From Euonymus europaeus (lineage: Eukaryota; Streptophyta; Magnoliopsida; Celastrales; Celastraceae): a stretch of 64,000 nucleotides of DNA. How positions within the stretch are numbered: position 1 is the first letter of the stretch; each line of letters starts with the position of its first letter. The stretch lies in assembly GCA_963580455.1 (NCBI GenBank), contig OY756958.1:23572501-23636500 (forward strand), given 5' to 3'. Position numbers and translations under genes: made by a program. Under the pieces are notes generated by a model. That model did no database searches, had not been told where the DNA came from, and worked only from the letters and a program-made list of their open reading frames with translations. Shown here piece by piece: positions 24,233 to 37,460 of this stretch.

Positions 24233-27200
24233 TTAAAACTCCGATTCAATGATCAGTTCCGCAGCTGAACCCATTGAACCAACTCCACCAACTCCCAACA
24301 AAGCCAGGGCAAGCTCCTCCTCATTCCACTGTCTCAGCCCTCTGCTGATTCTCTTCAATACATCTAGATCCACCTCTAGTACCCACGCGGGCGTGCAACC
24401 TACCATCAGGCTCACAAAACCTGATAGGTAGGAACGCCAAGTTGCCCCATCACAACCAAGTGATATTTTGCCATCAAGTGCACTGGCAAGAAATTCCATA
24501 TGCATTCCTAGGACTTTTGGACGCCTCTTTGATGCTGATGATGACGAGTCAACTCCCCAAGCAAAAGCTCCACAAAGTACAGCAAAATAGGCAAGTGCAA
24601 GGCCTCCGAGCATTGCGACAATTTCTCCTGATCCTTCTTCCTGCCCAGATCTGTGAACAGCTATAAACCAAGAAGGCAAAGTTTCTTTGAATAATGACTG
24701 AACTAAACCTAAGCCACCAGATAACCACACTAAAGAAGCCCCAAGAGAAGCCGCAAGTTTTACTCGATTCAAAGCTGCTGCAAGCGATACCTGTCCGTAT
24801 CTCATTCCATTCTTGGCCGTCTTCAACTTCTCCAATCCATCCCTGTGAAGCCCACCGCATGCTATTGCTCTGACAGAATGCATCAAGAGAGAAACAATCT
24901 CTTCTGTAACAAAGACAATATCTCTCAAAGATCGGTAAGCACGTAGGTAGAGAATGCCTGGAGCAACCGGGGAGATCCCACCACAGACATGGGAACCAAA
25001 TCCATGGCCAAGAAGAGCCCCAACACCACCATTACTTGAAATAGGGGTACTGTTCAGACCAAGCGTGGCAGTGAAGCAGCTTTTGAGAAGCTGAACTACT
25101 GCATCACTGTTGTGGAGAAAGACGGTGCGAGATGCAGAAAAGACAAGAAAGTCGAACCATCGCTTGGCCTTTTGAGTCCATAGGGAAGCCACAATCGGCA
25201 TGCAAGGCCAAGGGCAACCTGCTGCAAGGCATTCTAAAGCTGGGCCAGCCAAATTGAGAAAGCGTTCTGATGCTTTGTCAATTTTATAGGTTATGGTGAG
25301 GGTTACAAAGGCAGCAAGAGGCAGTGGAAGTGTAGCTGGAGAGCTCCCTCCTGCAAGAACAACGATGCTCAGAAAAGATGTTTAAGAAATAGTTTTTACA
25401 CTTGGTAGAAAGAAGATTTATTTTCCAGCACTGATTGAACTTCTAAATATTCATTTCAAATGATAGCTTAAGCTCAAGAAAAAGGATACAGAGAAAATAT
25501 ACCCCACGTAATCTCTTTTCTTCATATAGACATTTATAATCCTCAAAAATTTAGCCAAAGAAGCACTCAGCATACTGATTGGTTGCAAAAGAGAAGGGGC
25601 AGGAAAAGAAAAGAATAAAACCTGCAGCGAGGCTTGGGACGTCAACACCTGTTGTAGCTAAAATTTTCTTGATCTTGTCCTCAACATTGGACAGGTTTGC
25701 AGCAGGACTGGGCCAATCTCTACCGTTCATTATGACTGGTTTCCAAACACAGCGACTTACTTCAGCAGAAAAGTAGCTCACTATGGTAGCCAGAGACACA
25801 GGAAGAAAATCGGCCAAATCTTTAAGCCCTGAGATTTTGGAAATTCATGTGAAAGAAGTAAACATCTCAACCACGTAATGATAAAACATTGACAATTAAT
25901 TCATAACGGATTAACTACTACAAAGCAATACTTTCACTAGTTTAAGTTCCAAGCAAAGCATGAAATGTTATTTAAGAAAATCTAGCATATGCCAACAACA
26001 TCCTAGATCCTCATGACAGGGCATTTGGTTTGGAAAGGTTGTTCCGTTTTCATTTCTTTAAACAATTTTCAAATCCCCTTTTTGTTTCTATTTTCTTGAA
26101 ATGCATTTGTTTTGTCAAACTGAAAATTGTCTTTTAGAAAATAATAAAGAGGTAAGAGAAAGTGAGAATTGATTAGTGAAGAAAGAAAATTCTTCTAAAG
26201 TGAGGAGTCAAATGTGGAAGTGTCGCCAGTCCATTTTTCTTATTTTCAATAGGAAACATTGAAAATGAATGAAAATAATTTTAGTTTTTCTCTGCAAATG
26301 AATCTCATTATATCATATCAGAAAAGAACAGCCAAAAATATGTTTTCTCGACAAGTATTCATTTTCTTTGAAAATGAAAAACCCTGAAAAAAGTAACAAA
26401 CAAAATAAAAAAGAAGCAATCCGTTATCTGTTCCTCTACATGTGTAGTCCAAAAGAAGAAACCATGCGATCACACTGGACAAACCTGTTGCTAGTTCACG
26501 AGGAGAAAGTCTGCCATGAGCACATGCTGTTAAAGCAGCATCAACAACAAACGGGACAGCCTCTAGGACATCCCAGGCAGGTAATAAAGGCCTCAGAGAA
26601 GGATCTTCAATTCCAGGACCAGACGAACTATTACTTCCCGAAGTTGCAGATGTTAATGGCTGGCTTCCTATATTGATTTTTCTGAAAATCATGTTAAGAA
26701 GCACATCTACAGTCTGGTGAACTGGAGTTCCATGAACTAGACCAGACAGTATTGAAGCTATACATCTTTGATGCTGCCGATACCATACTTTTAATTTTGG
26801 AAATGAATCGACAAAAACAGGTTGTTGAGACGATGAACTCGCAACCGCAGAGAGTCTCCTTTTGTTTTGATTCTGGTGAACATTCCCATAAGATACTAGA
26901 TGGGAGTTTCTTACCGATAGGAGATATTCAGGAGTCAGCTGGGATCCAACCGTTGGTACATCTCCCACTCCATGTTCGAGAGGGGGATGATTAAACCTCC
27001 AAAGCCTCAAAAGAAGTGCAAATGCATTTGAAAACACAGCATGTGCAGAGATGTCTTCTCCTGTAGGAAGAGTCCACGAGACATTGGGCACACATGATCC
27101 AAAAACCTCGCATATTGGCATCAATGAACATGCAAGTTGCGGAACCTGGTGAGAGAAAGAAGAAGAAGAAGAAATTACATGAAGCTGATAATTAAACTAA

Positions 27201-28799
27201 TCCCTTAAAATTCCTAACCAATTCCCCAGCCCTGAAGAACCGAGAGAAAGGATGGTGGAAGAACACAAAGTAAACAAAAAAAGATATTACAACCCCCTCC
27301 TTGTCTGATGGTAAAATTAGTGGCTGGATTACTTGGAGCCAATAAGTTTCAATTTTACATCAGATACAATTGTGAAAATAATTACTAAACCTTGATAATG
27401 CTTCAATATTTTCCTTTTTGTTCTAATAGCCAATTGGAGCACCATTGGTTGCAACCTTTGCTCTCTGTTTATCTCATTTCTGGCCCTAATTCACTCTTTT
27501 TTTTTTAATTTCCAATCAGCTCCTGTTTCATCTGAGAGGTACTCATCCCAATTTGACCAATCAAACCTCCAGTCTCCTAGTTCTCTTGCTCAGAAAAATC
27601 CTCATCACTTTTCAAGTTCAACTAAATCCCTGAGTCCACTCTGATTAGGCGCTACTGTGGCACCATGTCTTATCCCTGCTAAAACAACATTCATTGAACT
27701 TCTCCCCTCCCTACAGCTACTTAAAACTTTTATTGTGTCAATCTTATCAATGCGTTTATTGGTTTCCATTCTTATATGAAAAATAAGCATTTATGCCATC
27801 AACAGTCTGATTAAAACTAGCTAAGGTAATGCAGTAAAAAAATCTAACCCGAGTATTGACTTTAAATATTAAGTACATGCTTGCATCAGTTAGAATAAAA
27901 TTTACCATTCCATGCAATGAGAAAATCTGAACACAATCTACAGATGCTATTCCAATAATAAGCACATTCAGGATGGGAGCATAATCGATCAGATAACTGT
28001 CACCGCCGGAATAATCTACAGGAATTGGAGGGGACAATAATCTAGTAATAAAAGTAACTGTATGTTCCTGCATGAATACAGAATGCATAAATCAGTATAG
28101 ATAATTATTTGCGGGGAATGGGAAAAAAATGGGGTGGGTGGTGGGCGCAAAGCATAATATAAAACCTTTGATATTTTTAAACGCATGTGCAACAAAAATA
28201 TTGCCTTGTGCCTTGGGGTTGTAGAAGGTAAACACGCACTGATGCTGATAACATTTGCCTCATTACCTGAATATTCCACCCCCGAATAAGCGAGGCACCA
28301 CAAAGAATGGTAGCAGCTGATATCTTTTCATCATGTGATCCCTCGACGGCAATTTCAAATATTTTCTCGAGCTCTGTTAAGCTTCCATCAAATCACGAGC
28401 TTAAATTCAGTTTGCTTTACTGTAGATAAATTTACAAAAAAGAGCATCTGATCGGCTTCAGGAAAAAAAAACAAAGCAACTGAAAAGATACTAGAAGATG
28501 ACTCAAAAACTCATTCAAATAGATCTCCCTCTGTTTCAAAACTTGAGTTCCTCTCTGTCAGTAAGCCTAATAAATCATAGATGCAATAGCTGAAGAATTA
28601 ACTTTCCTAGACTTCCATAGTTTGAATAAAATTAAATTTTCCAAAATTGATTTTCAAAGTCTACCTTGAAGCAGGTGTTGACACCAGAGCACTTATCACT
28701 GCCGGAGTAAGTGGAGCTCCCTTCACGAACGATGACCATCCAGAGATTTGAGCTGGGACAGTGTGAGGTATTTCGGTAATGTGTCCATTTACATAGCCT

Positions 28800-28837
<38 letters not shown>

Positions 28838-31800
28838 TATACAGGACTCAATTACAAGATGGTGCATGTTTCCAGCTGAAACAGGAGGCACAAAACTACA
28901 ATTAAGAAACCTAATATATATATATATAATGATTGTTGGATAAGAACTGAATCAAACAAATGTCAATAACACAAAATAAGGGGGGGAAATGCTACACAAA
29001 CATTGCAGTAATATAATACCTAGAATGGCTAAACTGCAAAATAAGGATGTGGATAAATAAATCAAACCATATCAAAAATTAAAGAACAGAAAAATTACTT
29101 CTTTCATGTTTCTAGTCTGTTCATGTAAAAGCACATATTCTTCCAGATTTACCTGTGACATAGCAAGGTCCTTTTCTATAAGTAGGTTCGCAGTTGCTGC
29201 TCAAGCAGATATACGTAAAGTCAAGACTCCAGATGCATCCAGTGATTTATGTGTCAAAATACTTACACTCTTAAATGGTTTGCATTGCGCACAGGAAAAA
29301 AATCAATTGTGGTCTGGTCATACTTAGTGGTTGTTCGACACATGGGATAATGCATGAGATCCGCTTTGGCTAAACTATAAGGTTCCTGACAGGAATCCAC
29401 TGGAAAGGTTCTAAGCACAAACTGAAAATGCAGATACAGCAATACTTACAACAGTTGACCGGCATGTCATTTGTACTGATGCACTCGAAGTAGATACTTC
29501 CTATGTTGATGCCTGAAACGACCAACAAGGCTTTTGCAGCAGCCTGATTGGCTGCAGAGACAACACATTGAGGGGGAGTCAACAAGCCCTGGTAATCCCC
29601 TAATAACTGTAAGCTGGAAACCAAATCAGAACAGCGATTTCCTGAATTCTTTTTTTCTTTCCAGTGATTTGTGGAGACACATTCTGTTTCATCAATCGGA
29701 ACACCTTCCTCTTCTTCAATAAGTTCAGCAACCACAAGTGTTGTTATAGACAATAATGTAGATAAGCGAGCATCTAGGCGAGGCATAGGACCCTCGATGG
29801 GATCCCTTTCCTAGAGATTATGAACTAAAAATTAGATGGATGAATTTCTGAAACTTCTACTTCATTTCAAAAAATATGTTGAAGCAAATTCTAACCCTTT
29901 GAACTAGTCGAAGAGCTGCAATCCAAAGCCCCAGGCCAAGTAAAGAATCCTTGAAGTCGATTTATTTTGCAGAAATTGCCCGATAAGTTCAATGGCCATC
30001 ACAGTATTCATACTCTGCAATTTCTCTCGATGTGCAGTATGTTGGTCACCATAATTATCATAACAATCAATATCCATATCTTGACATTTAGTTGCCCATA
30101 TGGATTTCTTCTCCGGAGTAAATTCTAGCAACCCTTCATCATCTAATGACGCATCTAGTAACTGCCACACAATTGATAAGATAAACTCAACCATAAGAAC
30201 ACCAGGTTCATTTGCTTCCAGACCGAAAACCTGGGAGAGATGAAGCACGTCATCTACTGATTTCATGACCCTGTGTGAAGAACAGAGGAAAAAAAATTAC
30301 AAAAGAAAAAAGAAAAGAAAAGAAGAGGAATACCTTAAATACAAAAACTGTCAATTTGAAATGTCAGGGATAATCATTTAATATCATCAATAGAGACTTA
30401 CATTTGTCAGAATACATTTGCGAACTTGACCTATGTAATAGACTATCGCTATAAATCTGGAATTCAAATGACACGATAAACTAATACAAGTGTGTGCAGT
30501 TAATATTTCAATTAATCATACATATCTTCAAACTTGTGTCCTCTTATGTGATGTTTCTTCTATTGCTACTGTCATTGTGCAGCAAATTTCGAATTTTTTC
30601 CTTTCGTATTTTTCCATTTATTCAGTTCAATTTTTTATGGCTTACAGTGAAGCAGTCTGTAAACCTAAGTAATAGTTCTGGCCAAAAGCCTATATACAGC
30701 CATCTTGATTGATCTTTACAGCAAGAGATTCTAATATCGCGTTGCCTTATACGGTGGAGGAAAGTTCATTGTGTTGAGAGTAGAGGAAATAATAGGCTCC
30801 TCGTATTGAATTGCTAATAGCAAGGCTAAAGTACGTCTCAAGTCCAGGTTTGAATTGCTATCACAAGCCACCTCAGAAATGATACAAATTTCCCAGTACA
30901 GTTTTTATGAGTTACCAAATACACTTGTTTCTCAAATTTCAGATTATCATAACTATATGGAGCTGGGAGCTCCAAACAAGGGAGAAAAAGAAGATTTTAC
31001 TCTTATATCTAAACAAATTTCATGCAAGTGTGCTTACACATAATTAAGAAAGAAAACTCCTCCAATATTGTTAAGCAGGTAAAATACATTATATAGTCAA
31101 TTAAAACAATCCCAAAGAGTCTCTAAAAGATAAAATAGTAGACTTACTGCTCATAATTAGACCCCTTCACATGACATTTAAGTATAAATGCATGCCTCTT
31201 TAGGAGTTCCATGTAAAGCCTATATGCTGCCGGTTGGGAAAATCTTCTTGGAATTACCCTGAAAGAAAATACACAAAAAATAAATGACAAAACTGCTAAG
31301 AGAACTTTCTGTTGAATATCTTGTTCAGTGACTATTTTAGTTCAGTAACAAATCAATTAACTAGTTTAGTCACTGTTTCTACTTCACTGGCTCAATATAA
31401 TGTTATCTAATCCTAATCAACGAAATTAACAATTGAAAACCTATATTTTTATACACTCAACAGTCCTTCACAATCCACGGTGCGGTGCAATGTCTACCCC
31501 AAAAACACATGGAGAATCCATTTTTGCACAAAGTAACCATGCCTGAAACCAAAGTGGCCCAAAAGAAAAAACAAATAGAAATCCAAGTCCATCCTAAACA
31601 GAAGCCAAATGGATAAATCATCAAATCCAAGATGCACAAAGCAATGGGAATGCAAAGAGCAAGATGATTGAAGAGAAACGCATAATTGTCAACCCATTTT
31701 GATTGTGAGTTATCTCGTGGATCAAAAGTCAAAATATCTACATTTGAAAACCAAGAAGCTGATGAAAATAAATAAATATTTACGCTGAAAAGTCACCTAA

Positions 31801-32837
31801 ATTCGAACCATTATCTGTTCGACTTTTTCCACTTCGTCGGGCAATGTGAAATCAAAATTTCCTTTCTCGCCGTTTTTGACTTCGTTTACATTCACCAGTA
31901 CAAAAAGACAATTTATGGAACCGTAAAGTCCTCAATACACGAGAAACATCAACTTCACCACTAGAGAAAACAACGAAAGTGACGAAGTTCCTGCCTTTCC
32001 TCTTTGCGGACGCAGGGCGGCCGTGTCCTAGCTTATTGACTACACTTCTTTCGAAGGGAGATTTAGTTTTAGTTTTTGATTTTATGTTAGATATGTCAAG
32101 ATTAGCATTAATGATAGGTTTGTATCATTTATTTAAGGATAACTATGATTATTAATAGCATAGAGTAATTATAGAAAATTTATCAACAAATTAATGAGAG
32201 ATAAGATTTTCAATTTTGTTTGATCCGCAAGACCTCTTGTTTCTTCTAATTATTAATAGTTTCTCTTTTTATCTAAAATCTCTCTGTTTGGCTTTAAGCT
32301 GGGTTTCATACAAACAACAGTCTGGATTGCTTGAAAGTTCATAATTTCCAAACCAAACCCAGGAAAAATAATGTGAAAGAAAGAGAGAAACCTTTCTTTT
32401 TTTCTTTTTTTGTTTTCTATCTAAAATTGAGGAAACTGGAAACCAAAAAAATAAGACTAGCAGAAAACAGAAGCACCCTCTTCCAATCCAACCAAAACCA
32501 AGAACCCAAAACCCACCCCGGCCTAAGAAAGAAGAAAAATCAAGAAAACTGACCTATCAGAGAGCAGAGCGAGGACGAGCATTGGAGGCACATCGTTGGT
32601 CCTCAAGGCCCTCTCGAGGAACTTCCAGATAATCGGGACGTTGTTTTCCCAACAAATGTATGACACCAGCACGTCCGCCAGCTCCGGGGAAGGCAGAGCC
32701 ACACCATTCGAGCTCAAATACGAAGACAACTGCAAAGCCCACAGCAGAGGATCACAACCATTCTGTTGCGCTGACTTGGTCAACTCTACAACACCATCCC
32801 ACAGTCTGAAGACCACCACTTCTTGATCAGATACCAT
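24233..32837 (-). CDS. MED33A: Mediator subunit 33 (REF4/RFR1-like), internally deleted and frameshifted
   Basis: Minus-strand exons: 32837-32554, 31258-31148, 30270-29896, 29810-29450, 28875-28665, 28381-28267, 28067-27906, 27145-26485, 25828-25622, 25350-24233. Start is MVSDQEVVVFRLWDG. The sequence follows plant MED33/REF4 closely (CDPLLWALQLSS, ICWENNVPIIWKFLE, LTPEYLLSVRNSHLV, FVDSFPKLKVWYRQHQ, LAAGCPWPCMPIVASLWTQK, MEFLASALDGKISLG). MED33 is a plant Mediator subunit that restrains phenylpropanoid genes. The third exon is abnormal: KSTSRILYL is followed directly by GLWIAALRLVQR, which lies much further on in the family. Roughly 100-140 residues and their introns are missing, and the join shifts the frame to a TAG at 29904-29906. 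Exons 4-10 after the break stay open for 944 codons. It may be a recent pseudogene, a truncated allele or an assembly error. The A/B paralogue assignment is uncertain. Confidence 0.85.
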
Positions 32838-33001
32838 CGAATCCAACACTATTGTAAGAGAAGAGCAACACACGAAGCTTTTGCGTTTGTCCTCTGCGTG
32901 TTTGCGTTGATGTCTCTATGAAGACGTGCTTGGGTTGGTGTTTAGGCTTGTCGTCATCCTTTGTCCCAAAAGCTTTTAGAAAATGAATGTGGAATCCCGT
33001 G

Positions 33002-33680
33002 GGGTTTTTTGAAAAAATGACCCCCTTTTACATAATTTTTGGAGATCTAACCCCACGTCCCATTAAATGTAAATTTTAACCCTTTTGTCAAAGGAAAAGA
33101 CACTGCAGCCCCTCGCACGTCTTTTGATGCATTTTCTTTTCTAAAAAGCTGAATACTCCATGAAAACAAGCTCTCTCTTTCTCTCTCTTTTTTCCCACTC
33201 CTCCATGGTTCGTATTCCTCAAGTTTTTCAGATTATTCATCATTCGTGCAATCTAAACTTCATAATATGTTACAAAGACGCCATTCAGAACTGAAACGAT
33301 ACTGAAATCGACTACGCAAGCTCCGTCTTCGAATTCATGAACATAGAAATGCTCAACGTTCTTGCTAAGTGTCCAGTATTTCGTCTCAGATTTTACCTGT
33401 ATTTTAAATCGAGAAGGAAAATCACTAAACTAATGTTAGTTTTGTGCATTTGGTTTTCACAACTGTCATATTTTTACGTAACTATACAAAAAAGTATTTC
33501 GTTGATAAATGTATATATTTTTAGTTGAGAATAGTTTTGTTTTTGTTTATATCATGCTAATTTTTCGTTGATATTTGATTCATTTTTTGTTTAACTCATG
33601 AAATTTGTAAGGTTGATAAATGTTGTAATATTTGTTTGAAATTGTTGAGTTTGGTTGATAAATTTTACATGCAGGTTTGA
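33002..33680 (+). repeat. MULE left terminal inverted repeat
   Basis: About 680 bp, near-identical to the complement of 36781-37460 from the outer GGGTTTTTTG to the inner ACATGCAGGTTTGA. It contains the mirrored copy of an ORF starting MVRIPQ near 33207. Confidence 0.9.
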
Positions 33681-34539
33681 AATTTTTTTCTTTATATATA
33701 TATGATAATGAATGGTTCCAATGGATGCTTATTGCAAACGTGAATGACTATTCTTAATTTGTTGTTGATTTTGTGGTAGAAAATAGAATACTACTTGCAG
33801 CTTGAAAGTTTGAAACTTTTCGTTGATTACTGTATTTTTTTAGGTTTATAAAAATATTATATTTAGGTTTATAACTCATACTTTTCGTTGATAACTGTAT
33901 TATTTTTTGGTTTATGAGATGCATATATTTCAGTTAGTGCTTTTGTTTCATCAAGCTTTGGCATTCTCACTTTTGATTCATCTTCTTCTTCCTTGGACGA
34001 TTTATGGTGCGATTTTCACAGTTTTATTTTCTTCATAACCAACATAAGAGACCAAGGTTAATTTTATATTCTTCATTTTTCTTTTTAAGGTTGCTTCTAG
34101 TTTATTTTACCTTAATTTTCGTTGTTATTGCCTTCGCCTCCATGAATTTTTGAATAATGGGATTTGTGTTACATATCGTTTACAAAATCTTAGAGTTCTT
34201 GAAGTGGTTAATATATATATATATATTAGGGCTTAGGATTGGTTGTTAAGTTGAGAAAAGTTTGTTGCTTGTGTTTTTTTTCCCTCTCTTGTAGATATAA
34301 ATGATAACGAGTGATTTCAATGGATGCTACACGCAAATGTGAAGGACTACTCTTAATTTGTTATTGATTTTGTAACAGAAAACATAACATTAATTGTTGC
34401 CTGACAGTTTGTAACTTTTCGTTAATTAATGCATTATTTTTAGGTTTATAACCACTTTCTTTGTACGTCCTAATTTATTATAACAACATAACAGTAGAAG
34501 AAAACTTAGTTATATCAGTTATAAGATTCGGATCTCAAC

Positions 34540-35670
34540 CATACTTAAGAAATAATCAACGAAAAAGTGATCCATATATCAACAATAAACATTATCAACG
34601 GGAATTTGTCGACGAGAAGACTATGTTATTTCAGACATGCCTGGCATGTGACTCAGATATCAACCATAATTAAGAAATAATCAACGAACAATTGACTCAT
34701 ATATCAACGATAAATATTATCAACGAGAAGACTTGGTTATTTCAGACATGTCTGGCATGTGAATCAGATATCAACCATAATTATGAAATAATCAACGAAA
34801 AAGTGATCCATATATCAACGATAAGTATTATCAACGGGAGTTTATCAACGAGAAGACTTGGTTATTTCAGACATGTTTGGCATGTGACTCGGTTATCCAC
34901 CATAATTAAGAAATAATCATCGAAAAATTTACATATATATCAACGATAAATATTATCAACGAGAAGACTTGGTTATTTCAGACATGTCTGGCATGTGAAT
35001 CGGATATCAACTATAATTATGAAATAATCAACGAAAAAGTGATCCATATATCAACGATAAGTATTATCAACGGGAGTTTATCAATGAGAAGACTTGGTTA
35101 TTTCAGACATGTCTGGCATGTGACTCGGATATCAACCATAATTAAGAAATAATCAACGAACAATTGACTCATATATCAACGATAAATATTATCAACGAGA
35201 AGACTTGGTTATTTCAGACATGTCTGGCATGTGAATCGGATATCAACCATAATTATGAAATAATCAACGAAAAAGTGATCCATATATCAACGATAAGTAT
35301 TATCAACGGGAGTTTATCAACGAGAAGACTTGGTTATTTCAGACATGTCTGGCATGTGACTCGGTTATTCACCATAATTAAGAAATAATCATCGAAAAAT
35401 TTACTTATATATCAACGATAAATATTATCAACGAGAAGACTTGATTATTTCAGAAATGTCTGACATGTGAATCGGATATCAACCATAATTATAAAATAAT
35501 CAACAAAAAAATGACCCATATATCAACGATAAGTATTATCAACGAAAGTTTGTCAACTAGATCCGGCATGTAACTCGGATATCAATCATAATTATGAAAT
35601 AATCAACGAAAAATTGACCATATATCAACGATAAGTATTATCAACGAGAGTTTGTCAACGAGAAAATATC
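34540..35670 (+). repeat. 236-bp higher-order tandem array inside the MULE
   Basis: GACATGTCTGGCATGTGAATC-type blocks recur at 34745, 34981, 35217 and 35453, exactly 236 bp apart. A diverged half-unit lies between each pair, so the true unit is two related monomers of about 110 and 125 bp. Each monomer contains TATCAACGATAA, and most have the palindrome AGACATGTCT. ORFs seen here repeat with the array and are not genes. Confidence 0.9.
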
Positions 35671-36135
35671 AAATAATGATCTAAAAATTGCATATCTATC
35701 CCTTCTTTCTTCAGAGACTTTATCATAATAGTCCTTCAATTCCATCTGATTGTACGTCTTGGCTGCCTTGTAGAATACAGGGATGACAGAGTCACTAAAT
35801 TTTCTTGCCTTCAAATTCTGACCAAGGTGATACATGCAAATACCATGTTTGACATCGGGAAACACTCTACGAATAATTCCTTTGCCAATACTAGCATTTC
35901 TATCCGAAATGAAAACAATGTCCTTTGGCCTATAAATATAGCTAACTCCCTCGTATTTAGATTTGATGCATTCTCCCACAACCCATCCTGTCGCTTGTCG
36001 AGCATTATTATATCAAAACACGATGAAGACAAATGGCTATCCCGAAATACCTTGATCATGAAAAAAGAGGTGTCCTTAACTCTGGTTGCTCGAAGCCACC
36101 ACTTGCACTCATCTACTTTGCATTTAACAACAAAA
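35641..36135 (-). pseudogene. MULE transposase fragment, frameshifted
   Basis: On the minus strand, 36135-36020 gives CKVDECKWWLRAT and SFFMIKVFRDSH, the MuDR-type zinc-binding N-terminal domain. After a frameshift near 36005, RQATGWVVGECIKSKY, IVFISDRNASIGKGIIRRVFPD, HGICMYHLGQNLK and FYKAAKTYNQMEL follow. These are the central MULE transposase core; the SDRN Asp and the CMYHL His are conserved positions. The frame runs into repeat array at 35641 and the C-terminal half is absent. Confidence 0.85.
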
Positions 36136-36164
36136 AGAATTTTTATCGATTAATGCACTTTGAA

Positions 36165-36370
36165 CATATTTCTCAACGAAAAAACTTGACCAAGATAAAC
36201 GAGTTTAAACCTATTTCTCAACGAAAAAACTAACCCATATAAACGAAAATAAAACTATTTATCAACGAAAAAAGTCAACCCAGATAAACGAGCTTAAACA
36301 TATTTCTCAACGAAAACATTAACCCATATCAACGAGAATAAAACTACTTGTCAACGAAAAAATTGTCTGA
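36165..36370 (+). repeat. 44-45-bp tandem repeat inside the MULE
   Basis: TCAACGAAAA recurs at about 36173, 36218, 36262, 36307 and 36351 with intervening ACCCATATAAACGA-like text. It uses the same TCAACGA core as the larger array. Confidence 0.8.
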
Positions 36371-36780
36371 ATGAAACTACTTCTGGACGAACAATACATG
36401 TATTTATCAAATAAATATTTGACTTTGTATCGTTCGGTTGTAATATATGGCAGTTCTCAAACCCAAATGCATCAGACTAACCTTAGTTTGGTGATATTCC
36501 TCCTCAAAAGAAAATTAGAAGGCAAACAAAAATTGAGGACAAGATGTACAACGACACATGAAGCTTTGGAGCTTCGGTCCAAGAAAGGTTGGAGTGCTGA
36601 ACACTTAGAAATGACATTGAGCACGGGTATGTTCGTCCACTAGCACACGGAGCTTGCATACGGTCCTTGTTCCGGAGTTTAAGATCGTTTCTGGGAGACG
36701 TCTATGACCAAATGCTGAATAATGTGAGAGATCTACTTCACTTCAAAGCTTGAGAGGTACGAGTCATGGAGGAAAATTTC

Positions 36781-37460
36781 TCAAACCTGCATGTAAAATT
36801 TCTCAAACAAACTCAACAATTTCAAACAAATATTACAACATTTATCAACCCTATAAATTTCATGAGCTAAACAAAAAATAAATCAAATATCAACGAAAAA
36901 TTAGCATGCTATAAACAAAAACAAAACTATTCTCAACTAAAAATATATACATTTATCAACGAAATACTTTTTTTGTATAGTTACGCAAAAATATGGCAGT
37001 TGTGAAAACCAAATGCACAAAACTAACCTTAGTTTAGTGATTTTCCTTTTCAATTTAAAATACAGGTAAAAGCTGAGACGAAATACTGGACACTTAATAA
37101 GAACGTTTAACATTTCTATGTTCGCGAATTCGAAGACGGAGCTTGCGTAGTCGATTTTAGCATCGTTCCAGTTCTGGGCAGCGTCTTTGTAACATATTAT
37201 AAAGTTTAGATTGCACGAATGTTGAATAATCTGAAAACTTTGAGGAATACGAACCATGGAGGAGTGGGAAAGAAGAGAGAGAAAGAGTGAGCTTGTTTTC
37301 ATGGAGTATTCAGCTTTTTAAAAAGAAAAATGCATCAAAAGACGTGCAAGGGGCTGCAGTGTCTTTTCCTTTGACAAAAGGGTTAAAATTTATATTTAAT
37401 GGGACGTCGGGTTAGATCTCCAAAAATTATGTAAAAGGGGGTCATTTTTCCAAAAAACCC
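36781..37460 (-). repeat. MULE right terminal inverted repeat
   Basis: Complement of the left repeat. On the minus strand it has an ORF from 37260 reading MVRIPQSFQIIQHS and on through VLCIWFSQLPYF. This could be a 5' coding exon captured in the repeat; the left copy has a stop in this frame. Confidence 0.9.

Larger units (their letters stand above)
33002..37460 (-). mobile_element. Mutator-like element (TIR-MULE), 4,459 bp
   Basis: The outer ends read GGGTTTTTTGAAAAAATGAC and, from the other side, GGGTTTTTTGGAAAAATGAC. Inverted repeats of about 680 bp extend inward (33002-33680, 36781-37460). A perfect 9-bp duplication AATCCCGTG flanks the element (32993-33001, 37461-37469), the standard MULE footprint. 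A frameshifted MULE transposase lies on the minus strand, and tandem arrays fill the centre. Its left edge is about 165 bp upstream of the MED33 start codon. Confidence 0.93.

Noticed and set aside
24249..24666. Plus-strand ORFs opposite the last MED33 exon
   Set aside because: Shadows of the long minus-strand coding exon.
31457..31732. 91-codon hydrophobic minus-strand ORF in MED33 intron 1
   Set aside because: It lies within an intron with no splice borders linking it to MED33; the hydrophobic reading reflects T-rich sequence.
34461..35388. Plus-strand ORFs of 70-74 codons, two nearly identical
   Set aside because: They recur at a multiple of 236 bp because they lie in the tandem array; no family motif.
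34540..36370. Regularly spaced repeats resembling a CRISPR array
   Set aside because: The intervening sequences are themselves repeated, the unit is 236 bp or 44 bp, and the host is a plant; it is a transposon-internal tandem repeat.
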